From: Acestrorhynchus altus
Lineage: Eukaryota; Chordata; Actinopteri; Characiformes; Acestrorhynchidae
DNA: 64,000 nt
Direction of reading: 5' to 3'
NCBI GenBank assembly: GCA_034509495.1
Contig: CM067512.1
Coordinates: forward strand, 1,637,097-1,701,096
Shown here: piece after piece, positions 1 to 9,235 of the stretch
How positions within the stretch are numbered: position 1 is the stretch's first letter
Layout of the letters: every line of letters begins with the position of its first letter
Program-made: the position numbers and the translations under genes
The notes under the pieces: model-generated
Database searches by the model: none
What the model was told of the DNA's origin: nothing
The model's input: the letters and a program-made list of their open reading frames with translations, nothing else

Positions 1-46
1 TTATGAGCAGCGACACCAGCAGCTTCATCTTGGGATTGAGGGGGAT
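1..46 (-). CDS. Possible partial first coding exon of a minus-strand gene (signal-peptide-like start)
   Basis: Read on the minus strand, a pyrimidine/GT-rich run ending in TTCAG (51 to 47) looks like a splice acceptor. It is followed by a short open stretch with an ATG at 28-26 in a favourable context (A at -3). The nine codons before the window edge read MKLLVSLLI, the typical opening of a secretory signal peptide. In the same frame, codons upstream of the ATG (IPLNPK) are also open, so the exon could instead be internal. If real, the gene lies divergently about 2 kb from the alcohol dehydrogenase gene. I do not recognise the protein, and 46 bases are too few to rule out chance. Confidence 0.25.
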   Translation of the reverse strand, partial: MPLNPKMKLLVSLLI

Positions 47-379
47 CTGAACACAACAGGACAATCAACACCTTACATCTAGCATCCTCTAGTGGTTGTC
101 ACTGTAACACATACATGGACAATACTTGAGGAAACATTCACAAATTAAAAGTGTAATACAACAATAAATATGGTTATAAAAGCCACCCCTAATTCACCCT
201 TAGCAAAAGGGTTCCGCTGTAAATAGTCCCAAAATGTTCTTCTTAACTGGGTTCTATATCTATATAACACTAAGGTAATTTAATGAACAGCCCATCACAC
301 AGAAGAACCATTTAAATGACTCTTAGCATCAAATTTGTCTCCAAACATAACCATTGGCTTTGGTGAAAGGCCTACATAA

Positions 380-500
380 TATGGGCAAAACTATTTGGAC
401 ACCTGCTCTTTCACTGTTCCTTCTAAAATCAAGGGAATTAAAGAGAGCTGATCCTGCTTTTGTTGGAGTAACTGTCTCTACTGTCCAGAGAAGACAGAAG
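380..500 (-). mobile_element. MITE family 1 fragment (3' end, minus orientation)
   Basis: A degraded end of the miniature element found throughout the window. It begins with a variant of 'ggacaaaagtattgggacac' (here ATGGGCAAAACTATTTGGACACCTG) and continues through the shared block TAACTGTCTCTACTGTCCAG. Only this half is present. It is non-coding; mobility would have depended on a related Tc1/mariner transposase supplied elsewhere (inference). Confidence 0.6.
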
Positions 501-1615
501 TAATCACCTGGTATCAAAATACTGATATAAAACAAGATGATAAAAATCCATACTCTGCTCCATTCAGAAGAGTTCTTCATATTCATGCTGAGAGAACATT
601 CAGTAGCACTTACTTCAACATCCATATTTAATTCTGAAGTTCACCCTGCAGCCCTGCAAACACAGGCCTGCTGGACGACCTTCATCAGACCACCCTTTAT
701 AAAACTAATCACCTCCAGCTTCACCAGCTTTCACCATGAACAAACAGCAGGAGCCAAACAGGAGCATTAAAAGTGTTAAACTCATCTGCAGTCCCCTGGT
801 CTTCATGCTGCCCATGTGGAGAGGTCACTTGCTACAGGTGAGCTCAGTCTGTTAGAGCTGCTGGGAGCCACAGGCCCTGAAGGTGAGGGAGGACAGCTGC
901 CATTAATTTCCCTCCTCTACACCAATTAACCACACCTCCACACTGCTGCCCTGATGAGAGCAACCATACGTCAATTTCCTGTTGCCTGAATGACCACAGC
1001 CCCGTCATACTGCTGTGGACCAGTTGGAAACAGAGTCATCAGGCCTTAAACCTACTTTGGCTCGTCCAGCAAAACATTTTCTTTACGTCCTCAAAGAGTG
1101 AAGGACAATCCTGTGGCCTCAGGATTGATCTCTGACACGATACGCGATACTGTCGGCCACTGGGTGGACTTCTTCGGCCCCTTTGACGGAGGCATGCTGA
1201 AAGGACACTCAGACCCTTTTCTTTCGCCGCTGATCATTGGCTGGCGCCTGACTGACTGTAGGGTTTGGACTCCTTATAGCTACAGTCTCAGAGACAAAGC
1301 ACCCTAAAAAGGGTCTAGACATGTCAACAGTTCTGAATGAGCTGATGTGTCTGAGGTCATGTGATCTTTCATATGGAGATTTCATTTCATTCCAGAAAAC
1401 AATCAACACACAAACATGTATTTCCGAATATATTTTCACTGTCCAATAAAAAACACGTCTCTCCATTTTTGTCCATTTTTTATCTTTAAATGGTATCAAA
1501 ATTTCACGATGAACGAACCAATAGAAAAGCTCTTAAAGCTCTTATTTTACATGAACGTCAATTCAAAGTTAAGAGCGTTTTTGGATGAATGTTTTTCATT
1601 GGACAGCGATGAGAT
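500..1615. other. Intergenic sequence upstream of adh, no gene recognised
   Basis: Unique-looking DNA with only short unsupported frames. Around 1096-1270 there is a GC-richer patch with an inverted CCAAT (ATTGG, about 1237-1241) that could be promoter-proximal or distal control DNA for either flanking gene. An AATAAA at about 1445 has no gene to serve. I see no further motif that decides its function. Confidence 0.3.
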
Positions 1616-1685
1616 TCGATTAGATAGAACTTTATTGATCCCTTGGGAGGGTTCCTTCCAGGAAATGAAGGAATTAAATCTTTCT
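1615..1685 (-). mobile_element. LINE-type 3' tail, minus orientation
   Basis: The block TAGATAGAACTTTATTGATC followed by CCTTGGGAGGGTTCC is the reverse complement of the non-LTR retrotransposon tail at 35330-35430 (CCCTCAAGGGATCAATAAGAGTTC). Tails with a GATCAATAAA core and a short tandem-repeat end are characteristic of fish L2/RTE-like LINEs and SINEs using the same 3' end. Only the tail is visible, so the family is not certain. Confidence 0.5.
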
Positions 1686-1854
1686 AAGTTAGTAAACATG
1701 CAGTTTATATTCATTCATTAACCATAATATGTCTAATAATATTCTGCTGTTATGAAAATAAGATACACGTGCAGATACACTGGCAGGTCTCTAGATGGAG
1801 ATGTTCTTCACAGAAGTTAGAAACCTTGTGCAGAGAAGAAGTGGAATGCCCTGA

Positions 1855-1962
1855 CACAGTGTGTGCAGTGTACAGGTCAGTAATGTTTATGTTCACAGTC
1901 TGACCCCTGATACAGTCTGCCCAGTGTACAGGTCAGTGATATTTATAGTCTGACCCCTGTTT
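1855..1962. repeat. Two-copy tandem duplication just upstream of adh
   Basis: The block with AGTGTACAGGTCAGT, then TTTATR and GTCTGACCCCTG, occurs twice in succession, ending at about 1918 and 1960. The second copy carries the TATA-like sequence described separately, so the duplication lies inside the likely core promoter region. Confidence 0.6.
1941..1947 (+). promoter_or_regulatory. Possible TATA-like box of adh
   Basis: ATTTATA lies 58-64 bp before the initiator ATG. Vertebrate ADH genes usually have a TATA box and short 5' leader, so initiation near 1970-1977 would fit. Competing reading: TTTTTGCAG at about 1966-1974 is a good splice acceptor, which would make 1975-2022 the second exon of a gene with a further-upstream non-coding first exon. 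The sequence does not decide between them. Confidence 0.3.
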
Positions 1963-2004
1963 GTGTTTTTGCAGGTAAAGGACATTAAAGGTGGACTGAC
2001 TGAA

Positions 2005-3460
2005 ATGGGAACTGAGAATAAGGTCAGCTGATTTGGGTTCTTCATTCCTTCATTCGGTCTCTTGTTTTTTCTTCCCCTTCTTGATTTATAACACAGCAGT
2101 GACCCGTGTGTTTACCTGCGCAGGTGATCAGGTGTAAGGCCGCGGTGGCCTGGGAGCCAGGGAAACCCCTCTCTATCGAAGAGGTGGAGGTCAGCCCACC
2201 CAAAGCTCATGAAGTCCGAATTAAGGTCAGTGATTAGGTGCTGACCCGACTGACTGACATCCAGAGCCATACATAGATATACATACTTCCATTCAGACAG
2301 ACAGAGGAACTAGAAGATTGATTGATTGATTGATTGTGAACTGTGTGTGTGTGTGTGGTGCTATACAGGTGGCAGCCAGCGGAGTGTGCCACACAGACTG
2401 GGCGTACCTGTATGAGTGTGGTAAAGGAATGAAGCCTCGTCCCTTTCCCCTGGTGCTGGGACACGAGGGGGCTGGAGTGGTGGAGAGCGTTGGGCCGGGG
2501 GTGCGTGGTTTCTCACCAGGTAACAAACTGCACAGCGGCTTCTGACCTAGTCAGTGAGACCTGTCTCAGAGAACATGCCCATGTTTGGACTGTATGGGTA
2601 GCCCAACTGGGAACCAGAAAGTGGGTGGGCACATATAGTGGATTAGTGATGGGACCAGGAAGGGTTAAAAATCTGGGTCGTTGAAAATTAAATTGGGTTG
2701 TTCAATGACTGGTCCCATTTGGGAAGCCCACCCGAGTCCTATCAACAGCACATATACAAACACACTCAGAGGCCACACCCACCTGTCCATTCCTCCATAC
2801 AAACCAGCTTCAGCTCTGTTATGTTGGTGGGTTTCCTCCCATGAACTGCTGTTTGCTGGATTACGGTCAGGACTTTGATGGACCATTGCAGAACATTCTT
2901 CTTTAAACATTCTTTGGTAGATCAACGTGTGACTTAGGGTCGTTGTCTTGTTGCATGGCCCACATACTCTTCAAATTCAGCTTACAGACAGATCTCCTGA
3001 CATTTTCCTTTAGAATGTGCTGGCATCATTCGGAATTCAATGAGGGGAAGCCACTCTGGTCTTGAGAACTTCTGAGAGCATATTTTATAAAACATGTCAG
3101 CTTTTTGAATTAAATCATGAACAAAACTTTTTATGATATTACATTTTAAGCTGCACTGCTGCTCTGATTGTATGGCTCGTTTATTGTTGTTGTTTTTGAA
3201 TTTGTATAGAAAAATAGTGCCTTTTTAATGTCATTTGTTTACAGGAGATAAAGTGATCCCCCTGTTCCTGCCCCAGTGTGGAGAGTGTGAGTGCTGTCTG
3301 AGCCCCAAAACAAACCTGTGCTCTAAGAACTGGTGAGGACACACCTGCTGTATTACTATACCAGTGTATCTAAACCCTGGTCCTGGAGGCACCCTGATCT
3401 GCACATTATAGTGGAGTCCCTGCTTCAGCACAGCCTCTGCAACTCCCCTGTAGGTTTAGT

Positions 3461-3538
<78 letters not shown>

Positions 3539-3758
3539 AGGGAGAATACCCAGCTGGGTGTTTTAGCAGATGGCACAAGCAGGATCACCTGTAGGGGTCA
3601 GCAGGTGTACCAGTTTATCGGAGTGAGCACCTTCAGTGAGTTTACGGTGGTCCCCGAACACAACATCACCAAAATCCATCCAGATGCTCCGCTGGACAAA
3701 GTCTGTTTGCTGGGCTGTGGAGTGGCTACTGGATATGGAGCTGTTCTAAACACAGGCA

Positions 3759-3795
<37 letters not shown>

Positions 3796-5148
3796 CACAC
3801 ACTTCTGTTCAGTCAGTGTTTTTTACGAACCTAACTGGTCTTTTCGTCTGCAGGTTGAAGCTGGTTCTGTCTGTGCTGTGTTTGGATTAGGTGCTGTAGG
3901 TTTGGCTGCTGTTCTGGGTTGCAAGACCGCTGGTGCCAGTCGAATCATTGGCATCGACATCAACCCAGACAAGCTTGAGATCGCCAAGACGTTTGGAGTG
4001 ACTGAGTTTATAAACCCCAAAGACCACAGTAAACCCATTCAGGAGGTTCTGTGGGAGATTACCAATGGAGGCTTGGACTACTGCTTTGAGTGTGTTGGGA
4101 ACGTGGCTGTTATGGTCAGTTTATTAACTATTCCTACAAAGGAAGTACTGGTTTTTCTTCCTTGGGTGGTAACTGTTGATTAGTCCTGCACATCAGCTTG
4201 GAGGAATTCTAACCCGTTGTCTTGCTGCATGACCTACACTCTCTTAAGATCTAGCTAATGAACAGTCCTGATATTTTCCTTTAGACCTTGCTGGTATGAT
4301 TTAGAATTTACTGTTCCATAAATGATGGCAAGCCATCTTGACCCAGACGCAGCAACATAAGCCTAAACCATACTACCACCACCACGTTTTACAGACGGGT
4401 AAACATGCTTGGAGTGCTGCAATAAGGCAGTACTGTTTTTTCTTCTGTTCTTTGCAAATTAATGGATTAGAATTGTGTTAATTTAATTTAGTATATTAGT
4501 CAAAACTGGCTAAATAGGATGTGAAAACATGCTTAATTTAATTTTGGTGTATTTTTAAAATCTTTCACCACCAGAGGGCAGCATTGGAGTCCTGTAAACC
4601 TGCCTGGGGTACCTGTGTGATTGTGGGCTGGACTGAGCTGGAGGACATGTCACTGTCACCTATTGACATCCTTCTGGGACGCACTCTAAAGGGCACCTAC
4701 TTTGGTGGTAATGATGTAACATGCTTGTATTCCAGAAAATCATTTGCAAGTGGAGCACATTTAAAACAACTGCCCACATGCCCAACTGCCCACATGCCCA
4801 ACTGCCCACATGCCCAACTGCCCACAATGGCACATTTTATGATCGCTATGTGACCCACAGGCTGGAAGAGTGTGGAGGGAGTTCCCAGACTGGTGGAAGA
4901 CTACATGAGTGGCCGGCTGCGACTGGATGAGTTTGTGACGCACACACTCCCCCTGCAGCAGATTAACGAGGCCTTCGATCTGCTGGTCGGTGGAAAGAGG
5001 TGAGACTTCTGCAAAGCAGGACCAACTGAAGGGAATATAGTTTATTAAACGTCTACTAAACACAGAGCAAATGAATAAAATGAAACAATATTACGTTTTC
5101 TTCCTCCTGTGTTTATCTCTCAGCATTCGCACGGTGATAAAGATGTGA
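2005..5148 (+). CDS. adh8: Alcohol dehydrogenase, zinc-dependent MDR family, Adh8-like; complete, nine coding exons
   Basis: Catalyses NAD-dependent oxidation of alcohols and reduction of aldehydes in the cytosol. Coding exons: 2005-2022, 2124-2225, 2369-2519, 3245-3332, 3541-3760, 3854-4114, 4575-4707, 4861-4999, 5124-5148. All eight introns are GT-AG; the 1137 coding bases give 378 aa, and most exon lengths (102, 88, 220, 261, 139) match the vertebrate ADH layout. Catalytic-zinc ligands are C47, H72-E73 and C179; structural-zinc cysteines are C102, C105, C108 and C116; GLGAVG (204-209) with D228 binds NAD; T49 is the proton-relay residue. The class III (glutathione-formaldehyde) residues D57 and R115 are absent (W120 replaces the arginine), and the class I relay His51 position is Ala52. 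CHTDW, KPRPFP and VYQFIGVSTF resemble fish Adh8 as I recall it, so this paralog is the best call; the exact a/b copy is not settled. The reading frame is intact and appears functional. Confidence 0.9.
2596..2733. mobile_element. Inverted-repeat element in adh intron 3
   Basis: An arm at 2596-2617 (GGGTAGCCCAACTGGGAACCAG) is matched in inverted orientation, with small gaps, at 2709-2733 (CTGGTCCCATTTGGGAAGCCC...). About 90 bp lie between the arms. This is the shape of a small MITE or a stem-loop-forming insertion within the 725-bp third intron. Confidence 0.4.
2930..3075 (-). mobile_element. Tc1-like transposase relic in adh intron 3, antisense
   Basis: The stretch starting GTCTTGTTGCATGGCCCACA parallels the relic in intron 6 (GTCTTGCTGCATGACCTACA) through TGACATTTTCCTTTAGAAT and the GGAATTCAATGAGGGGAAGCCA block. 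Read on the minus strand this corresponds to the central part of a Tc1 transposase, ending near the position of the second catalytic aspartate. Stops and indels destroy the frame. Confidence 0.5.
3465..3538. repeat. (CT)n microsatellite forming the intron 4 polypyrimidine tract
   Basis: An almost unbroken CT run with two one-base interruptions ends directly at the AG of the exon 5 acceptor (3539-3540). The repeat therefore serves as the pyrimidine tract of this splice site; its length could vary among individuals. Confidence 0.9.
3761..3794. repeat. (GT)n microsatellite containing the intron 5 splice donor
   Basis: Exon 5 ends in GGCAAA at 3760, and the next base begins 17 consecutive GT units. 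The true donor is the first GT of the run, fixed by reading frame and by the conserved 220-bp exon 5 length. The donor lacks the usual GTRAGT consensus. Confidence 0.9.
4180..4430 (-). mobile_element. Tc1-like transposase relic in adh intron 6, antisense
   Basis: On the minus strand this stretch reads as the central region of a Tc1-type DDE transposase. The CACCACCACGTTTTACAG block is the complement of the conserved VKHGGGS coding segment, AAGCCTAAACCATACTACCACC corresponds to the following WG-rich part, and TTGCTGCATGACCTA lies by the second aspartate. Several indels and stops make it a pseudogene. It fills over half of the 460-bp intron. Confidence 0.65.
4768..4826. repeat. 16-bp minisatellite in adh intron 7
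   Basis: The unit AACTGCCCACATGCCC is repeated 3.7 times without mismatch, ending 34 bp before exon 8. It occupies the region where the branch point and acceptor context would be searched. Confidence 0.95.
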
Positions 5149-5910
5149 GCCGATGCGGTGTGGACGCTTGGCCAAGTCCCAGTTATCATGATCAGCAGCA
5201 ACAGTCTCCAAGGCAATGGCGTCAGTGAGCAAAACAACAGCATCAGTAACTACGACAACAGCAGCATCTTTCATCGTTCAGTTTCTATGACAACAGCAGC
5301 AGTCACTATAACCTCATTATTCAAAATTATGACTTTTCCAATACTGTGGCAACAGCAGCAGTCACTATGCCAACAGTCAAAAGGATGCTGTCTTCCATCA
5401 CTATGGCAACAGTGATTGCCAGTCAAAATAATGCCATCCTCTGTCACTATGACAACAGCATCAGTTTCTATAACAAAGCGGAGATGTCTCTGTCACTACA
5501 ACATCAGTCTCTACGAAAACATATTATTGTCTTAAATATTTCGTCAACCGTGTCAGTCACTACGGCAACAGCAGCATCAGTCAAAAACATGCCGTCCTCC
5601 ATTATCATTAGTTAAAATAATGCTGTCCTCTTCTTCTATGACATCATCCTTTATAACAACAACTCATACTATGATGACAACAGCATTAGTCACCACCACA
5701 TCAGTCAACGTGATATCCTCTGTCATCACTAACAGTCACCAACAGCATCATCAGTCAAAAACAATGCTGTTGACTGTCACTATGACAACAGCATCAGACA
5801 TAATTATGCCATCCTCATCACTATGACAACAGCATCATTGGTCAGAATGACAGTGTACAGTGAACAACATCCAATGGTGATTTCCTACTGTCACTATGAC
5901 AACAGCATCA
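5149..5910. repeat. Degenerate CAACAGCA-type minisatellite in the adh 3' UTR/downstream region
   Basis: At least eleven copies of TATGACAACAGCATCAGTC or near variants (for example at 5287, 5449, 5781, 5821 and 5898) alternate with ACTATG and GTCAAAA spacers. The array starts just after the stop codon and stops before the polyadenylation signal, so it probably forms most of the 3' UTR. Frames through it are low-complexity Thr/Ser/Asn runs and not genes. Confidence 0.8.
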
Positions 5911-6077
5911 GTCTCCAGCAGGCTCAGGAATGTTCGGAATTAATGACCCAAACACTGTGAAGAACAGCAGAGCGCAGCACTGCTTCAGGAAACACCATCA
6001 CACAATGATGTGGTGTGTGAACACTGAGTCTCAAGTCGTATTGTTGTTCTTGTAATGGGACTGAACTGCAGAGTAAA

Positions 6078-6083
6078 AATAAA
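6078..6083 (+). terminator. Polyadenylation signal AATAAA, likely for adh
   Basis: AATAAA is followed within 40 bp by a GT/T-rich stretch (GTGTGCTTTCGGTGGTTGTGG...TTCTGTTTT), the usual downstream element. It would give a 3' UTR of about 950 bp. Another AATAAA at 5074-5079 lies inside intron 8 and would truncate the protein if used. Confidence 0.5.
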
Positions 6084-6164
6084 GGGTGAGAGTGTGCTTT
6101 CGGTGGTTGTGGCTTCTGTTTTACTGACATGGGTCACAGACAGCTGCTGTTATTTCCATCGAAA

Positions 6165-6370
6165 AACACTGACCAATGGAATACTGAATGTAGACTAGAG
6201 AGCGATGGTCTCTGGGGGTGTCTGGAGTGATCATGGAGCTCCATCAAATACCACTGGGATGACTTACACTGGCAGAATTGACCTCACTGATGCTCTACTT
6301 GGGCTGAATGCAATCAAACCCTCACAGCATTGTAGTAGGTGTTAGTAATGTGATGCATTTCCTTTATGTA
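6165..6370 (+). mobile_element. Degraded MITE family 1 remnant
   Basis: Segments ACTGACCAATGGAATA, CTGGAGTGATCATGGAGCTCC and GGGCTGAATGCAATCAAACCCTCACAGCA align with the body of the family 1 element (compare 52400-52510 and 27040-27110). Both ends are lost. Confidence 0.45.
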
Positions 6371-6907
6371 ACCAATAGGTGGCAAGCTTGCACCATCATT
6401 TGTCCATGAAACCCGTCTCTTGGGTTAACTTGCCTTCCTACCTCCCAGCCCTGCTTCCACTGCTTCCAACGTCCAGTCCAGTTCTCCCAGACTGACCCCT
6501 CAGCACTGTCTGTGTTTATATATACATCCCACAGCGCCAGGCGTGACCGCTGGGCTTCACACTGACCATTGCTGCTCTTTGAAACCACAATCCATCTTCC
6601 ACAACAATATCATCTGACACGGCAGCGTCCGACAGTGCACGCCAGGGCAGGGCTGCAAAAACACAGTTTGGTCACAGTGGAAAGGCCGGGCCACTGTGGG
6701 CCAGGGTGGGGGGAGGGCATATGCAGTGAGGGTCCGGGAGAAGTCTGACCTCTGTAATATTATATATTGATTTAATCTGAAGTGCTCTGGAGGCCCAGAG
6801 TAACAGTGGTGGCCTGTCGGAGAAGAGACAGACACACAGCGCCGGCCCGAATGGACCCTGAGATAGCTGTCTAAGAATTTGCTCGATTGAGATTAAATCT
6901 CAGTGCT
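6371..6907. other. Non-repetitive intergenic stretch
   Basis: Apart from short frames I see no gene or repeat here. The sequence is GC-moderate and unique-looking; nothing further can be said. Confidence 0.3.
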
Positions 6908-7150
6908 TCAACTCACTGGCCACTTTATTAGAAACACCACCTTGTGCTTCATCACTGGCCACTTTATTAGAAACACCGACCTTGTGCTTCATCACTGGCC
7001 ACTTTACTGGAAACACCGACCTTGTGCTTCATCACTGGCCACTTTATTGGAAACACCACCTTGTGCTTCATCACTTGCCAGTTTATTGGAAACACCATCT
7101 TGTGCTTCATCACTGGCCACTTTATTGGAAACACCAACCTTGTGCTTCTT
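6908..7150. repeat. 39-40-bp minisatellite built from a transposon-end-like motif, six copies
   Basis: Six tandem units of CACTGGCCACTTTATTAGAAAC plus ACCACCTTGTGCTTCAT, differing at single bases (TTAGAAAC versus TTGGAAAC; ACCACC versus ACCGACC). The core GGCCACTTTATTAGAAACACC resembles the terminal motif of a common fish DNA transposon, so the array may have grown from an element end (inference). Confidence 0.9.
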
Positions 7151-7700
7151 ATGGATCAGGGACTGGTATTGCCACACCTGGTTTGTGTGCATCCATGGAT
7201 GAGCTACAGTCACCAGCAGTGGAGCTACAAGGCCAGGGAGTGTATGAGTGTGTGTGTTTGGATGTAATTATCCGACACATTCTTCTCCTCACCTGCTGCA
7301 GGGTTTGTAGTCACGTCTGTCCGTCGGGTGTTTTCGGGCCTTCTCTGCCTGATGCTTTGATTGACGGTGTGAAGAGAGGGGAGCAGCGCTGTGTTGTAAA
7401 TGAAGAATAATGATTTTTCTCGAATTGCCAAAACAGATATGAAATCGCTCCTCGCATGTTCCCTCAGTCCACGCAAATATCATCCAGTTACCCTGGTAAA
7501 CGTGCAGTCAGCCAGCGCGTCCCCGCTCCGGCGCAGAACAGCCTCATAAAGAAAATTGACAAACACCCAAAATGCCAGCGTAGGTAAATACTGCCGAGCA
7601 AATATAGCCTGCAGGAGAAAAAATGTCAAAGGGGCTGAGTTGTCTTTCACAATATTTAGATGGGGATCAAAAGATTTCTCCCTTAATTATTATATTTAGT
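7151..7700. other. Unique intergenic stretch
   Basis: Contains short overlapping frames on both strands, none recognisable. The patch 7300-7660 is non-repetitive and moderately AT-rich. No function is visible. Confidence 0.3.
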
Positions 7701-7702
7701 GA

Positions 7703-7706
<4 letters not shown>

Positions 7707-7770
<64 letters not shown>
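7707..7770. repeat. (GT)n-(GA)n compound microsatellite
   Basis: About 23 GT units pass directly into about 9 GA units. Confidence 0.95.
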
Positions 7771-7916
7771 CACTGCCAGATGGTGGCACCGTAGGCCAGA
7801 GTCCCAGAACTGCTTGAGTGTAATGGAATTCTAGCATGATCTCATGATATCTGAAAAGATAACAAGGCCAATCAGCTCTACTTAAACTATTAGCTTTATT
7901 AACCAGCCTGCCTTTA

Positions 7917-8285
7917 CACATTACATGTCCAAAATTTGTGGACACCCCTTCAAATGAATGTATTCAACTACTTTAAGTTAAGACACTGATGTAGAGAAGC
8001 ACTGCCAATAGAATAGGACTCTCTGGAGCAGATAAACAAACATCACCGTGTCTACTGCCAGGCGTGGAATATATACAGGGGCCTTCAGCTGTGGAGCAGT
8101 GGAACTGTGTCCTTGATATTTTTGGACCAGTTAAGATGGGGTGGTGATCGGTTAACCTCCTGACCTCACTGATGATCTGGACAGTAGAGACAGTTACTCC
8201 AGTAGGATACACTCTTTTTAACACCCTTGATTTCAGAAACAATGGATGAGCAGGTGTCCCAAAACCTTTGCCCATAAACTATATA
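7917..8285 (+). mobile_element. MITE family 1, near full-length copy (about 370 bp)
   Basis: Starts ACATGTCCAAAATTTGTGGACACCCC and ends CAGGTGTCCCAAAACCTTTG...ATAAACTAT, which are imperfect inverted termini of each other. The body includes TAGGACTCTCTGGAGCAGAT, GGAGCAGTGGAACTGTGT and CTGGACAGTAGAGACAGTTACTCC, blocks shared by the other copies at about 26.8, 33.8 and 49.3 kb. It has no coding capacity; the termini suggest Tc1/mariner-type mobilisation. Confidence 0.75.
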
Positions 8286-8329
8286 ATCAGCGACAGTTAC
8301 ATTGCATTGAGATGTTAAATGGGTCCTAG

Positions 8330-8660
8330 ATACTCAGCTGATAGGCTGCTCTAAGATATCTCGGTACCATCCATCCACAAAGTGACTTCTGGGTTCCTTT
8401 ATGAGCTGGTGGACCGTTACACACCTTGCTCTTGGTGTGATCCTTCCTGAGGAGGGTCATAAAGGTCTTGAATCTCCTCCATTTGTACACAATCTGTCTG
8501 ACTGTGGAGTCCAAGCTCTTTAGAGATGGTTCTGTAACCTTCTCCAGTCTGATGAGCATCAACAGCTCTTCTTCTGAGCTCCTCAGAAACCTCCTTTGTT
8601 GGTGCCATGATACACTTCCACAAACTTGCATTGCAAGGGTTCACAAACTTCTCAACTGGT
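8330..8660 (-). pseudogene. Tc1/mariner transposase N-terminal fragment (family A)
   Basis: The minus strand opens MAPTKEVSEELRRRAVDAHQ and continues with a helix-turn-helix DNA-binding segment (TISKELGLH), then shifts frame near 8515; STVRQIVYKW, the second recognition-helix segment, lies in another frame. The catalytic DDE domain is absent. This is a 5' fragment of a dead Tc1 element. Confidence 0.8.
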
Positions 8661-8699
8661 GAAATAAAATTTTGGAAATGTTAGATTACCTAGAACACT

Positions 8700-9176
8700 T
8701 ATCTAGTACTTTGTAATTTGTAGTAATTACAGGTTATTGGGGTTAAAAGTGTTTTTTTTTGTATTTACTAAAAAATCACTGAAAATGAAACACTGTTTTT
8801 GGACAATGTCAAAATAAAGCGAGCTGTCTCCGAACGTGTGACGGGTGGTGTGTTCCCTGGTAATGAGCGTTGACAAAGTTGATGAAGTTGTTGAGAAAAA
8901 CAGATATAAACAACTCCAACCATCCAAACCAATTAAAGGCTTTAGTCTCCAATTAAAACTCTGTGTTCTTTTAGCATCAGTCCTTCTTCTCCTCCACTTT
9001 GATGAGCTTTGGCCTGAAAGGAGGTTCTTTCATGTGATGTTTGCGTAGCGAAGTAAAGTAAAACGTACCACCTTCAAAGCGAAGAACAAGAATCGACAAA
9101 ATCTTTAAATGAGCTTAATCAGCGGCTGGGACACTGCGAGCTTCAATGACCACGATAATGAGTTAAACAAGTGTTT

Positions 9177-9180
<4 letters not shown>
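8700..9180. other. AT-rich intergenic stretch
   Basis: Non-repetitive, with small unsupported frames on both strands. The region near 8930-9000 is T/C-rich. Nothing recognisable. Confidence 0.3.

Positions 9181-9230
<50 letters not shown>
9181..9230. repeat. (GA)n microsatellite
   Basis: Twenty-five perfect GA units. Confidence 0.97.

Positions 9231-9235
<5 letters not shown>

Noticed and set aside
3823..4038. Minus-strand frame opposite adh exon 6
   Set aside because: Antisense shadow of a well-supported coding exon.
5074..5079. AATAAA as the main adh poly(A) signal
   Set aside because: It lies in intron 8, before the final coding exon that supplies the conserved C-terminus; at most an alternative truncating site.
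6982..7410. 142-codon open frame with repeated WPLYWKH
   Set aside because: Product of the 39-40-bp minisatellite; the tail past the array has no recognised domain.
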